64,000 nucleotides of DNA from Ampullaceana balthica (lineage: Eukaryota; Mollusca; Gastropoda; Lymnaeidae), in contig CALYLW010000986.1 in the NCBI GenBank assembly GCA_944989445.1, positions 124,001-188,000 on the forward strand, written 5' to 3'. A program made the position numbers and the translations under genes. Position 1 is the first letter of the stretch. Every line of letters begins with the position of its first letter. Below the pieces are notes generated by a model, which ran no database searches, was not told the DNA's origin, and worked only from the letters and a program-made list of their open reading frames with translations. This document shows positions 1-11,500 of the stretch, in pieces.

Positions 1-188
1 TGACATGTCTGTCACCGCCTTGGTTTCTTGTACAAACACACCCGGCCGGGTCAGTCTGGAGAATAGACTAATCCATGAATATGGGACTCTTACACCACAT
101 GGGATCAACGTTGTGTTCGCACTGACAAGCTGATTGATTGGCCACACCCACCCTTTCCTTTCCTATTTAAGCTCTTACTTTTCTCTCC

Positions 189-960
189 TTGCTTTATCTT
201 TACTGGACTACTTGGATTTCACCGCAGCTAAGTGTTTTTTTCTATTATTTCGTTTTATTCGTTTCATTTGTGTACTATTTGTCCGTTGAAGAAGGCTCTT
301 TGCCGAAACGTTCGCTGTTGTGTTACGTCCTGTCAGGCCTACTAATACCCTGTTTTTATTTTATGCATTTACCTTTTTAAAAGCCTGATTGCAGTCTCAC
401 CCCCATTACTTTTTTTAATCCGTGAACACCAGTTCACGTGGAAGGTGGGTGAACTGAGAGTACGTGTGAGTTTTGATCACCGTGCATGACAGAGGACAAG
501 AGAGACAGGGTGTGTGAGAAAGGCAGTACAGACCGGTCGGTCGAGACGATCAGTTGCATAGTTACGGATCAGTGTGAAGACTGGACGAGATTTGAGCTGA
601 GGTGGACCAAGATGGTCATGGAAAGGTTGGGTGAAGATAGACACAGTGTGAAGACTGGACGAGAGTTGAGAGCTGAGGTGAACCGATATGGTCATGGTAA
701 GGTTGGGTGAAAGATAGACACATTGAAAAGACAGACTTGGAATGGCATGAAGCTACAAACATTGTCAACTGTAAGCTTTTCCATTGATATACCCATTGAT
801 GTTATTAAACTTGTTTTGATATTTAACCAAGAGTGTTTTGAACTATCTTATACCACATCCAGTATGGTATTCTGTCGTTTATGTAACCAGCTGATGACTC
901 CGTCGGAGTACCGATACTGGTTAATATCTGTGGCCAAGGTCGGACCTGAATCCCCCTAGA
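189..960 (+). mobile_element. possible Penelope-like retroelement remnant
   Basis: Two signals lie within 700 bp. At about 287-312 there is GAAGAAGGCTCTTTGCCGAA followed by ACG, a short hairpin (GGC/GCC) phrase I associate with invertebrate retroelement ends, especially Penelope-like elements. At 885-922 there is a hammerhead-like fold (separate entry). No reverse transcriptase or GIY-YIG domain is visible; the short open frames here have no recognisable content. The family assignment rests on memory of such motifs and on their proximity, so it is tentative. Confidence 0.25.
885..922 (+). ncRNA. degenerate hammerhead-ribozyme-like motif
   Basis: A 6-bp outer stem (AACCAG 885-890 with CTGGTT 917-922) encloses the hammerhead box CTGATGA (891-897), a stem-II hairpin CTC/GAG (898-908) and ATA immediately before the second stem strand, the position of the cleavage triplet. 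The expected GAAA box after stem II is absent (TACCG is there instead). This looks like a decayed or coincidental hammerhead, not an active one. Confidence 0.3.
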
Positions 961-989
961 CATGACGCCGCCACATATTGTTAGAACCT

Positions 990-1262
990 GACTATTTTAG
1001 CACCTGTATATCAGGAACATTCTTTTTATAATATCAGGACATTTCTACGTATATTTTCAGGAATTTTAGGACATGTCTATTCTTTCTATTAGGACATGTC
1101 TACGTAAGATGTCAGGAACTGTTGAAGAACTGTCTTTTGTTTACTGTCAGGACCTGTCTTTTTATGACATCAGGACCTGTCTGTATTTACTTTTAGCACC
1201 TGTCTATAAATACTGTCAAACATGTCTTTGCATACTCTTAGGATATGTATATGTATACTGTT
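990..1262. repeat. degenerate minisatellite, ~30-35 bp
   Basis: The phrase AGGACCTGTCT or AGGACATGTCT recurs about eight times at irregular ~30-35 bp spacing. Copies are diverged, so this is an old array. The rest of 961-1797 is AT-rich with no feature I recognise. Confidence 0.5.
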
Positions 1263-1797
1263 AAGATCTTTCAAAGGGAGGTCTTCAGCAGCTAAAAACT
1301 TGTTTTATTGATTCCAAATATTTTACTGAATCGATTCTTCATTGTTTTGTATTAAATTCACATAGTTAATTGAATTAATTCTACATTGTTTATTGTATGT
1401 ATACAGTATTTTCAACCATCAAAATATTTGATTAAATCGTTGTTTTTTTGTTGTTTTTTTTGTTATTATTTATTTTAATATTTTAATTACAACACGACAT
1501 CATTTTTAATTTTCAGATTACTTGAAATTAGAGTTCTGACCTGGGACTATTAAGAATACTCAAAACACTAAGGATTATCAAGGGCTTTATTCTAATCCTA
1601 AGGACTATTAAGGACTATTATTCCATTGCAGTGAGTACATGATTGTAATGTGTGTAGATCCCTTTTATCTACACTTCTGCTCGTCTATTCACTTTCGCTT
1701 CAGTAAACATTTGAGCAACAATAAATGACAAATTAAATCTTTCATTTCATAAACAAACAACCGATAAAATATTTCGCAAAGATAATTAACATAATGG

Positions 1798-2000
1798 CGG
1801 CTGGATAGCGAAGTCAATAGTGCGCTCGCCTCACAAGCTGAGGGGCGTGGGATCGAGCCCACGTTAAAGCCACTATAAAAATGTTGGTGAAATGACTAAA
1901 CGCTAAGAAAGTCCTACCGCCGACCTGGAGAGGGATGGGCGCCGCCAGGGTCTACCAGCCCGAGAATATTCTAATGGAAACATTAGAATCCCCTACGTCC
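1798..2000 (+). mobile_element. tRNA-derived SINE, family A copy 1
   Basis: The head has a polymerase III-like A box (TGGATAGCGAAG near 1802-1813) and B box (GATCGAGCC, 1851-1859), typical of a tRNA-derived SINE promoter. A second copy of the head lies at 37351-37425, so it is dispersed. The body (1880-2000) is tRNA-unrelated and has a small hairpin (ATTCTAAT...ATTAGAAT, about 1967-1988). The 3' end is not firmly defined; it may end near the A-rich stretch after 2020. Confidence 0.6.
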
Positions 2001-2009
2001 ACAAAAAAG

Positions 2010-3794
2010 AGGTTATGGGACTAAAAAAAACACGTAAAAAAAATGAATAAGATTATAGATATTAAACGTATTAAAAATATTTAATTTCTTTGCTATGATG
2101 TTGATCGAAGGAACGCCATTATTAACACGATATGAAATTCCCGATCTCATGGTCCACATACGAATTATCCTTAAATCCATATGTGCGTTTGAAGGATCGA
2201 ATTTACTTTTTTTCCAAACCAAATCAAAATAGTTATAATTTGGCGTATTTTATATAGTGCGTTCGTGTGATGTTTGATCAAATGTTCGCGACATTTGAGA
2301 GGTGTGGACCAACCTATAATAAGTTTGTTGCATGTAAGGGATACCAAAACACATAACGAAGTTCTGTTGAGAAAAAAAATGTTTGCAGTGATGTAGCGAG
2401 GTGACTGGGAGTATCACTATTTAGGAACACTGTGTACACATACATTACGTTCCTTTAATATTCATACATTTTATTTTAAATATTAAATGAATTTTTAAAA
2501 ATGTATGAAACTAGTTACTAATTACTATATATATAGAGAGAGAGAGAGAGAGTGCAGGTTGTTGCAAACATCCTCCTCCCCCTCCCCCGTTTCACTGACT
2601 GAGATCTGATATTTATCTGAGTCTCACTTCTCCCCATTGACCGCCGTCTACAGCAGCTTCATCTGAGTCTCACTTCTCCCCATTGACCGACGTCTACAGC
2701 AGCTTTCAAACTCAACCATCAAATCTGAAATTAAGAGATGTAGTTACCTGTAGCTACCTGTTCATTTTAACGGGTATCATATGTGCAAGCTTATTAAAAG
2801 GCAGGTTAAATTCTTTTGCATGTTTGGATATTACGTTATGCTAATTGAAAGGCTCAGATAACTGTTTCCGGTTTGAGATGAGTACATATCAGGAGGAAAT
2901 GATTTTAAGATGTAGTCACAACACGTCACATTAGAATTTATGGGTAGGTCTACAATGATGAAGTGGTCTATTATCTTGGGTTGTCTATAATGATGGTCTT
3001 GTCATAAATGTAGTTAAGTCGCAATACCAGACTTTGATCCTCTAGTATTTATCGAAAAATTGCTGTAATAACTGATACAAGAAGCAAGACAACAAAAATG
3101 ATTCGAACTGCCCGTCATTGCAGCCTAGTCTAGAAACGAGATGTGCACTGTTGAATTCATGCCCCACCCTAGATTATAGCCGGGGACATTCTCTTACATT
3201 ATTTCATTTTTTTTCTCTCCCCAATTACACCCCCTCCACTCCTACTCCCATGTCCCCTCACACTCACACACCCTTCCTTCATGTAAGTCATCTACTCCTT
3301 ACACAAAATGAAATCCTCAACATACAAAACAACATGTTAGTTCTCATACGATATGTCCCGCGTCATCACCATTGACCGCTATTGGCGCGTTAACCACACA
3401 TCTCCACGGTTACACCGATGTTTAATCCCGTTAGTACGAATATTAACTCACCATGCCTGTCCTCCACAATTTAAGCCTCGCGGTTGTTGTGTTTTTCCTC
3501 CCTTGATATCTGAGTCTATGGCGGATTAAGGGGGAGGGAACATGAACGGGCTAAAGCCAGGATCCCCAGATGATTTAGGGGCCCCCCAAACTAAGTATAT
3601 TTTATAATAACGGTGTACAAATGTGTGCATGAATCCCTGAAAATATCAGAAATTAAATAAATTAATAAAATCTTATCTATTTATCTGATCATCTATTCGG
3701 ACCCGATAGTCTAAGTAATCGAAAGACCTGATTGAATAGCTCAATCGGAGAAAATAGTAAAGAATATTGTTTACATTTTTAAATTTACAATTCC
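2010..3794. other. unassigned DNA with minor simple repeats
   Basis: No coding region is supported. It contains an (AT)(AG)n microsatellite at about 2526-2552 and a ~46-bp direct duplication at about 2607-2700 (the phrase CTCACTTCTCCCCATTGACC appears twice). Around 3519-3590 a GGCGGATTAAG phrase resembles a hAT terminus, but no partner end was found. Confidence 0.5.
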
Positions 3795-4558
3795 CGTCAA
3801 GAATTAGAAGATGCATCACTGCAAGCAGGGCTGGAAGCCAAAACGAAAAAACACAAATACAGTGACCCTAGAAAGAGAAGAAACGACAGGTGAAGACATT
3901 AAAATTAGGAACCAGAATTTTGAAAAAGTAAATCATTTCAAATACCTAGGATCAATACTAAATGAAAGGAATGAATTAATAATAGAAATCAAAGAAAGAA
4001 TATCAGCGGAATATAGAATACTTTAGTAGCCAGAAAATCCTCAAAAACAAAAAACTATTACAAGGGAAACAAAAGAAAACTCTATATAGAGCGATCATAG
4101 ACCAGCTGTAACATATGCAAGTGAAACTTGGGCCTTAACAAAAACTGCAGAAAACCTGTAAATAGCATGGGAGAGGAAAGTTTTCAGGAAAATATATGGA
4201 CCAACAAAGGATGAGTTCGGATGGAGAATAAGAATCAACCATGAAACTATACAGTCTATATCAGGATACCACAATAGTTGCAGACATAAAAAAAGGGCAG
4301 ACTGCGCTGGGCAGGACACCTAGAAAGAATGTCAAATGATAGAGGAGTAAAGAGGGTACACCACCAAAACGCCAGAGGGAAAACGGCTCAAGGGAAGACC
4401 TAGGCTTAGATGGAATGGATGACTTAGAGAAAGATCTACAACTGGGCATCCAATATTGGAGAAGAAAGGCGTTGATAAGGACTGAGTGGAAGGAGGTAGG
4501 TCGTGAGGCAGGCCCAAGCCCTACATGGGCTGTAACGCCACAGGGATGGATGGATGGT
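3795..4558 (+). pseudogene. LINE reverse transcriptase, 3' fragment
   Basis: This is the C-terminal end of a non-LTR retrotransposon polyprotein, broken by frameshifts and stops. One frame (3811-4023) holds the FKYLGS phrase found downstream of the RT palm in many LINEs. The next (about 4090-4161) reads RPAVTYASETWALT, equivalent to the common 'Y(G)SETW' thumb motif. Then follow a WERKV..IYGP stretch (about 4167-4245), a KKGRLRWAGHLERM stretch (about 4290-4335) and a terminal region rich in W and R. The element ends in a GGATGGATGG tail at 4544-4558, a microsatellite-like end seen in several LINE clades (RTE-like is my best guess). The endonuclease and the catalytic palm are missing, so this is a dead 5'-truncated copy. 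Confidence 0.75.
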
Positions 4559-4868
4559 CAAGCTCTCCTGGTCATGTGGAAGTGTGTAGACTTTTGGTGC
4601 AAGCGATGTCCGGATCTCAGGATCGATTCACAGTGGGGATTTTTTTTTCAATTGCCTTTTTAAACGTTGTGTTAACTGTATCTTACTTTAAGTGCAGTCG
4701 TGCTAAATTTTAGTAAGTTAAGTAAGTACCGTTTAGCCTATGAATCTGTATAATTATAATTATGGCCTCCTATTCAGATGGGAATTTGAAAACTTCGTGA
4801 TAAACGAGTCAGGGCATGTGCTTTTATTAATATAGAAAAAATACACACGAAATTAAATAAATCAAGAA

Positions 4869-5028
4869 TATTAAAATATACATATAAGAAGATATCCAAT
4901 CATATAATATTAAATTATACATATTAAGAAGTTATCCAATCATATAATATTAAATTATACATATTAAGAAGTTATCCAATCATATAATATTAAAGTATAC
5001 ATATTAAGAAGTTATCCAATCATATAAT
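4869..5028. repeat. minisatellite, 40-bp unit, 4 copies
   Basis: The phrase TTATCCAATCATATAATAT recurs every 40 bp (4894, 4934, 4974, 5014). Unit 1 is slightly diverged. AT-rich and noncoding. Confidence 0.85.
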
Positions 5029-5421
5029 AAATATGAAGCTCAGTATGAAGTTTCTTCTGACAATTGCTAATTGCCATGGAAATAATTCAAGCAAAGTGTT
5101 GCAAGATAAAGAGTTTTAAAAATACATAAAATAAGTTTTCGCTTTTCTATTCTTCAAATTATAGTTTAACATCGAGTTTAAATAACGCAACTGTTTTGTC
5201 TTGTCACTGTCCCCACTGTGACTTTGACGGAACGATTATTGCGACGCCAACGGTAATGGTCTGGTCAAAGTCTCGCCACAGCTCACTAACAGTTGACTCA
5301 CCAGGTCTGTTTACAAGCCCGGGGCAATTAGTACAACAATTAGCTACAGAGCCATCGCGTGCTGGAGCTAAAGGTTTCTCTTGGTGAGCGGTGTGAGCAG
5401 TAGTGCTCCAGGAATTTGTGC

Positions 5422-5621
5422 CATCTGATTGTATAGACATTTGTGTCATCTGATTGTATAGACATTTTTGTCATCTGATTGTATAGACATTTGTGTCATC
5501 TGATTGTATAGACATTTGGGACATCTGATTGTATAGGCATTTGTGTCATCTGATTGTATAGACATTTGTGTCATCTGATTGTATAGAGATTTGGGACATC
5601 TGATTGTATAGACATTTGGGA
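5422..5621. repeat. minisatellite, 25-bp unit, 8 copies
   Basis: CATCTGATTGTATAGACATT recurs every 25 bp from 5422. The last five bases alternate between TGTGT and TGGGA types, giving two unit variants. Confidence 0.9.
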
Positions 5622-5644
5622 CATCTTTCAAGTGAGCAAAACAT

Positions 5645-5931
5645 CTTATCTTCTATCTTATCTATACAGACCCTTCTTCTATGCAGAAGATAATTGCGTC
5701 CAACAGACCATGACAGATGATCTGTTGGCATGTGATGCAGCGTTCACTGGCCACGGATTTGTGGGTTCCACGCATTACCCAGCCGCCTAACTAGTGTTAG
5801 GTACCCATTCGGAGCTGGGTGACTCTAGGGACGCCCTAGGCCCCGGGAACAAATCCTTGCCTTCACATGGATTCGAACCCGTGACCATCGGTACGCCAGT
5901 TGAGCGCGCTGCCACTCGACCACCGCGAGTG
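5645..5931 (-). mobile_element. tRNA-derived SINE, family B copy 1
   Basis: On the minus strand the head carries an A box TGGTCGAGTGG (5912-5922) and a B box GGTTCGAATCC (5869-5879), nearly ideal polymerase III promoter boxes of tRNA type. A ~200-bp tRNA-unrelated body follows and ends in a GATAAGATA-type tail at about 5645-5665. A second, near-identical copy lies at 57967-58238 in the same orientation. The 3' tail (CAGAC...GCGTC block) also occurs alone near 6698 and 39140, suggesting it is shared with a partner LINE. Confidence 0.85.
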
Positions 5932-6120
5932 AAAATTATAATGATTGGTGCTTAATAATCTCACAATTGTAATGATGACGCCTATTTTCTATCTTATTGC
6001 ACGAGATTCAGAGCTCTACGTCATAAGATGATGGCAAAACCTCACGTGCAAAAAGGCCTCGTGTTAAGAGATCGGGGACACATTTTAAGCGATAGGGGCC
6101 AATTTTTTAAACTAAGTGAA

Positions 6121-6236
6121 GTCAAGATAAAAGCAACCAATATCTCTACTGACCTAAGTCAAGTCAAGATAAAACCAACCAATATCTCTACTGACCTAAG
6201 TCAAGTCAAGATAAAAATCAATATCTCTACTGACCG
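6121..6236. repeat. direct repeat, 42-bp unit, ~3 copies
   Basis: GTCAAGATAAAA...CAATATCTCTACTGACC recurs at 6121, 6163 and 6205; the third copy is shortened. Noncoding. Confidence 0.85.
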
Positions 6237-6583
6237 TCAGATCTAACCCAAACTTTTCAATTGTACAAGTCCTCCCCCCTTCCCCACCCTGGCTCTCGCC
6301 CTCGGTGACATTCATTTACTCACCACCCTCCCTTGAGAGGCTCCCATTCCCCAATCCCTTTTGTTTTCTTCCTGAACTAACCAGTACCCCGGCGCTGACT
6401 CTACATCCCAGCAATAATTGTTCTCTCGACATGGGCTCGTCCATCAGGCCAGTCTCGTGAACTCGTGCGTTTAAAGTGCGCACAAGGAGACTGGAAATAG
6501 TTCTGTGCGCTGTAAACTTAAAATGTACACGTAAATATTTCCATTAGGGATACACTCATTCTTGACAGTGCGCTCAATTAATG

Positions 6584-6670
6584 TAACACAGCAGTGGCGT
6601 CACTAGGGGGGGGTGGGGGGGTCGGGCCGCCCCGGGTGACACCAACCCTAGTGACGCCTCTGTAACACAG
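6584..6670. mobile_element. 71-bp hAT-type MITE with 8-bp TSD
   Basis: The element is 6592-6662. It starts CAGTGGCGTCACTAGGG and ends with the inverted form CCCTAGTGACGCCTCTG (one mismatch). It is flanked by a perfect 8-bp duplication TAACACAG (6584-6591 and 6663-6670), the TSD length of hAT transposons. The interior is a G-run and a short GC-rich palindrome only, so it cannot move by itself. A related lone end is at 43503-43545. Confidence 0.9.
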
Positions 6671-6697
6671 TTAAAGATTATGGATATACTGTTAACG

Positions 6698-6770
6698 TAT
6701 CTGATCAATTACAGACGCTCCTATTATGCAGACTATTTCTGCGTCTTACACTTATACATTTTTTATGTGT
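6698..6770 (-). mobile_element. isolated SINE-B/LINE-like 3' tail
   Basis: TACAGACGCTCC...GCAGACT...GCGTC resembles the tail block of the family B SINE without its tRNA head. It may be a truncated SINE or the end of the partner LINE. Confidence 0.5.
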
Positions 6771-6967
6771 AGTCTATAATTTGTTAAAGAGTTTTAGATG
6801 TTGATAAAGTGTTGGTTTTACTGGTATGACAAGGCAACACATTCCACGTCCGAATTTCAGACGGGGCAACGAGAATTTGTATGTGTTTGTTCTTGACCAT
6901 TTGAGCTCCCCCCCCTTACCCCCCCCCCACCCCAGTTACACACTGGACAGTAAATATTCGAAGTGAT

Positions 6968-7483
6968 TATTCGGAGATATCTCCGTATAACGCTGGGCAT
7001 TATAGACAGATATTTCCCATGATTCTTAGCGTCATACGCAAATGTTTTTGGCTGGTCATGTGACTACTTGCCGATTTGATTTAAGATTTTTTAAAATTCA
7101 TATGTTTCATTAGCTTCTGTGGTCTCAGGTTTGGGGCATTAGATTCTTGAACTCTAAGTGTCAAGTGGAGGTTCGAGTTTCGATTAAGTCTTTTTTTTTA
7201 AGGTTGTAGTTTCAGTTTTAGGGTCTGGGTTAGGTTTAGTTGTCTATTTTTTAAATTAAAATAGAAAAAACAACAAACATAGCAACCAAAAATACGATTT
7301 ATCGAGCGCACCGTTCTCTTTGCTTTTACCAAATTAATTTTTAAAATCATAAATCTTTTTGAAATAAATTTTAAGCTATGATAGGTACATATATACTAAA
7401 TAAGAACGGAATTTTTTTATTTTTTTTAAAAAGATATCTCCGTATAACGCCGGGCGTTATTCGGAGATATCTCCGTATAACGC
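6968..7483. repeat. palindromic repeat cluster (foldback/MITE-like)
   Basis: GATATCTCCGTATAACGCC (7433-7451) is followed by its near-perfect inverse (7452-7471, one mismatch) and by a direct copy (7465-7483). The 14-bp palindrome CGGAGATATCTCCG occurs again at about 6972-6985 within a matching context ending CGTATAACGC. Spacing and symmetry suggest a small foldback element or the ends of a ~0.5-kb nonautonomous transposon. No TSD was confirmed. Confidence 0.5.
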
Positions 7484-7499
7484 CTCCCGTAAATATTTG

Positions 7500-8044
7500 C
7501 TTGATGATAGAGGAAGTGATCGTTTACTTTCTACTTCGCAATATTCTTCCAAATTTTTTATATTTTAACAAAAAAATAAAAAACAACAAATAATTTCAAT
7601 CAGACTTGACCTACATAAAAATTTATTAAATCACAATCCGTCAGGAAGGGTAAAAATCGATTGATACCATAGGGAACCGAATGAAGAATTATCCCTGGCA
7701 GCAGAAACATTAATAAATGCTACTCAGGTCATTTCTACGTCACAGTCTTCCTCGTCTCTGTAATGAAGCAATTTCTCGGCTTGTTTCACGGTCATTTTCG
7801 GTTGTTAGAGACTCCCGTAATGGCGTGCAGCAGGCGCTCTCGGATTTTACTGCGGTTCATTAAATGTCGGGAATTGGACGAGATGGCGGCCCTTATGGTA
7901 TGAAAGCCGAGACATGGCGGCCATTATAGTGTGGAAGCCAAGAGGAAGTTTGAAAACCATTACCTATATTTGTACCTTTGGACAATGTAGGATGTATCTC
8001 TTAGGGACTTAATTTTTAAAAAAATAATTTAAAGTGGCGGTGGT
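7500..8044. other. unassigned DNA
   Basis: Mixed AT-rich and moderately GC-rich sequence. No gene, motif or repeat could be assigned apart from a short repeated phrase GAGA(C/T)GGCGGCC at about 7880-7922. Confidence 0.4.
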
Positions 8045-8300
8045 GATTATTTGAACATACAAGTCACCTGGCCTTGTCTCGCGTGGATTATTTGAACATA
8101 AAAGTCACGTCGCCTTGTCTCTCGTGGATTATTTAAACATACAAGTCACGTGGCCTTGTCTCTCGTGGATTATTTGAACATACAAGTCACCTGGCCTTGT
8201 CTCTCGTGGATTATTTGAACATACAAGTCACCTGGCCTTGTCTCTCGTGGATTATTTGAACATACAAGTCACGTGGCCTTGTCTCTCGTGGATTATTTGA
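8045..8300. repeat. minisatellite, 41-bp unit, 6 copies plus partial
   Basis: GATTATTTGAACATACAAGT begins a unit at 8045, 8086, 8127, 8168, 8209 and 8250, with a partial unit at 8291. Copies differ by one to three bases. Confidence 0.9.
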
Positions 8301-8330
8301 TAGGTCATTTAAATCCTTTTGGGGGTCGGC

Positions 8331-8470
8331 TATTTCGTATGAGATCATTGTACTGTATGAAGGTCATATGTTACCGTCTGAGGCCATCTATTACCGTCGG
8401 GGGCCATCTTGTACCGTATGAGGGTCCTGTACTATCATATGAGGGTCCTGTACTATCGTATGAGGGTCAT
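8331..8470. repeat. degenerate ~20-bp repeats
   Basis: GTACTATCRTATGAGGGTCC-like units recur about six times and become more diverged toward the left. The array sits between the 41-bp and 65-bp arrays. Confidence 0.6.
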
Positions 8471-8530
8471 ACTATGGAAAATAATTGAACATAAATCAAT
8501 TTTTTAAAATCAACACTTGTGTTTGAAAAA

Positions 8531-11500
8531 GTATCTTGATGTGTAACCAATGAGAGGTTCATTCAGCAATAACAGAGGCGGAGCTTATGGTAAAAGTATC
8601 TTGATGTGTAACCAATGAGAGGTTCATTCAGCAATAACAGAGGCGGAGCTTATGGTAAAAGTATCTTGATGTGTAACCAATGAGAGGTTCATTCAGCAAT
8701 AACAGAGGCGGAGCTTATGGTAAAAGTATCTTGATGTGTAACCAATGAGAGGTTCATTCAGCAATAACAGAGGCGGAGCTTATGGTAAAAGTATCTTGAT
8801 GTGTAACCAATGAGAGGTTCATTCAGCAATAACAGAGGCGGAGCTTATGGTAAAAGTATCTTGATGTGTAACCAATGAGAGGTTCATTCAGCAATAACAG
8901 AGGCGGAGCTTATGGTAAAAGTATCTTGATGTGTAACCAATGAGAGGTTCATTCAGCAATAACAGAGGCGGAGCTTATGGTAAAAGTATCTTGATGTGTA
9001 ACCAATGAGAGGTTCATTCAGCAATAACAGAGGCGGAGCTTATGGTAAAAGTATCTTGATGTGTAACCAATGAGAGGTTCATTCAGCAATAACAGAGGCG
9101 GAGCTTATGGTAAAAGTATCTTGATGTGTAACCAATGAGAGGTTCATTCAGCAATAACAGAGGCGGAGCTTATGGTAAAAGTATCTTGATGTGTAACCAA
9201 TGAGAGGTTCATTCAGCAATAACAGAGGCGGAGCTTATGGTAAAAGTATCTTGATGTGTAACCAATGAGAGGTTCATTCAGCAATAACAGAGGCGGAGCT
9301 TATGGTAAAAGTATCTTGATGTGTAACCAATGAGAGGTTCATTCAGCAATAACAGAGGCGGAGCTTATGGTAAAAGTATCTTGATGTGTAACCAATGAGA
9401 GGTTCATTCAGCAATAACAGAGGCGGAGCTTATGGTAAAAGTATCTTGATGTGTAACCAATGAGAGGTTCATTCAGCAATAACAGAGGCGGAGCTTATGG
9501 TAAAAGTATCTTGATGTGTAACCAATGAGAGGTTCATTCAGCAATAACAGAGGCGGAGCTTATGGTAAAAGTATCTTGATGTGTAACCAATGAGAGGTTC
9601 ATTCAGCAATAACAGAGGCGGAGCTTATGGTAAAAGTATCTTGATGTGTAACCAATGAGAGGTTCATTCAGCAATAACAGAGGCGGAGCTTATGGTAAAA
9701 GTATCTTGATGTGTAACCAATGAGAGGTTCATTCAGCAATAACAGAGGCGGAGCTTATGGTAAAAGTATCTTGATGTGTAACCAATGAGAGGTTCATTCA
9801 GCAATAACAGAGGCGGAGCTTATGGTAAAAGTATCTTGATGTGTAACCAATGAGAGGTTCATTCAGCAATAACAGAGGCGGAGCTTATGGTAAAAGTATC
9901 TTGATGTGTAACCAATGAGAGGTTCATTCAGCAATAACAGAGGCGGAGCTTATGGTAAAAGTATCTTGATGTGTAACCAATGAGAGGTTCATTCAGCAAT
10001 AACAGAGGCGGAGCTTATGGTAAAAGTATCTTGATGTGTAACCAATGAGAGGTTCATTCAGCAATAACAGAGGCGGAGCTTATGGTAAAAGTATCTTGAT
10101 GTGTAACCAATGAGAGGTTCATTCAGCAATAACAGAGGCGGAGCTTATGGTAAAAGTATCTTGATGTGTAACCAATGAGAGGTTCATTCAGCAATAACAG
10201 AGGCGGAGCTTATGGTAAAAGTATCTTGATGTGTAACCAATGAGAGGTTCATTCAGCAATAACAGAGGCGGAGCTTATGGTAAAAGTATCTTGATGTGTA
10301 ACCAATGAGAGGTTCATTCAGCAATAACAGAGGCGGAGCTTATGGTAAAAGTATCTTGATGTGTAACCAATGAGAGGTTCATTCAGCAATAACAGAGGCG
10401 GAGCTTATGGTAAAAGTATCTTGATGTGTAACCAATGAGAGGTTCATTCAGCAATAACAGAGGCGGAGCTTATGGTAAAAGTATCTTGATGTGTAACCAA
10501 TGAGAGGTTCATTCAGCAATAACAGAGGCGGAGCTTATGGTAAAAGTATCTTGATGTGTAACCAATGAGAGGTTCATTCAGCAATACAGAGGCGGAGCTT
10601 ATGGTAAAAGTATCTTGATGTGTAACCAATGAGAGGTTCATTCAGCAATAACAGAGGCGGAGCTTATGGTAAAAGTATCTTGATGTGTAACCAATGAGAG
10701 GTTCATTCAGCAATAACAGAGGCGGAGCTTATGGTAAAAGTATCTTGATGTGTAACCAATGAGAGGTTCATTCAGCAATAACAGAGGCGGAGCTTATGGT
10801 AAAAGTATCTTGATGTGTAACCAATGAGAGGTTCATTCAGCAATAACAGAGGCGGAGCTTATGGTAAAAGTATCTTGATGTGTAACCAATGAGAGGTTCA
10901 TTCAGCAATAACAGAGGCGGAGCTTATGGTAAAAGTATCTTGATGTGTAACCAATGAGAGGTTCATTCAGCAATAACAGAGGCGGAGCTTATGGTAAAAG
11001 TATCTTGATGTGTAACCAATGAGAGGTTCATTCAGCAATAACAGAGGCGGAGCTTATGGTAAAAGTATCTTGATGTGTAACCAATGAGAGGTTCATTCAG
11101 CAATAACAGAGGCGGAGCTTATGGTAAAAGTATCTTGATGTGTAACCAATGAGAGGTTCATTCAGCAATAACAGAGGCGGAGCTTATGGTAAAAGTATCT
11201 TGATGTGTAACCAATGAGAGGTTCATTCAGCAATAACAGAGGCGGAGCTTATGGTAAAAGTATCTTGATGTGTAACCAATGAGAGGTTCATTCAGCAATA
11301 ACAGAGGCGGAGCTTATGGTAAAAGTATCTTGATGTGTAACCAATGAGAGGTTCATTCAGCAATAACAGAGGCGGAGCTTATGGTAAAAGTATCTTGATG
11401 TGTAACCAATGAGAGGTTCATTCAGCAATAACAGAGGCGGAGCTTATGGTAAAAGTATCTTGATGTGTAACCAATGAGAGGTTCATTCAGCAATAACAGA

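Noticed and set aside
3519..3590. Additional hAT element from the GGCGGATTAAG phrase
   Set aside because: Only one possible end was seen; no inverted partner or 8-bp duplication.
5860..5931. Functional tRNA gene on the minus strand
   Set aside because: A and B boxes are good, but it continues into a SINE body with a second copy at 57967-58238, and no proper acceptor stem closes the fold.
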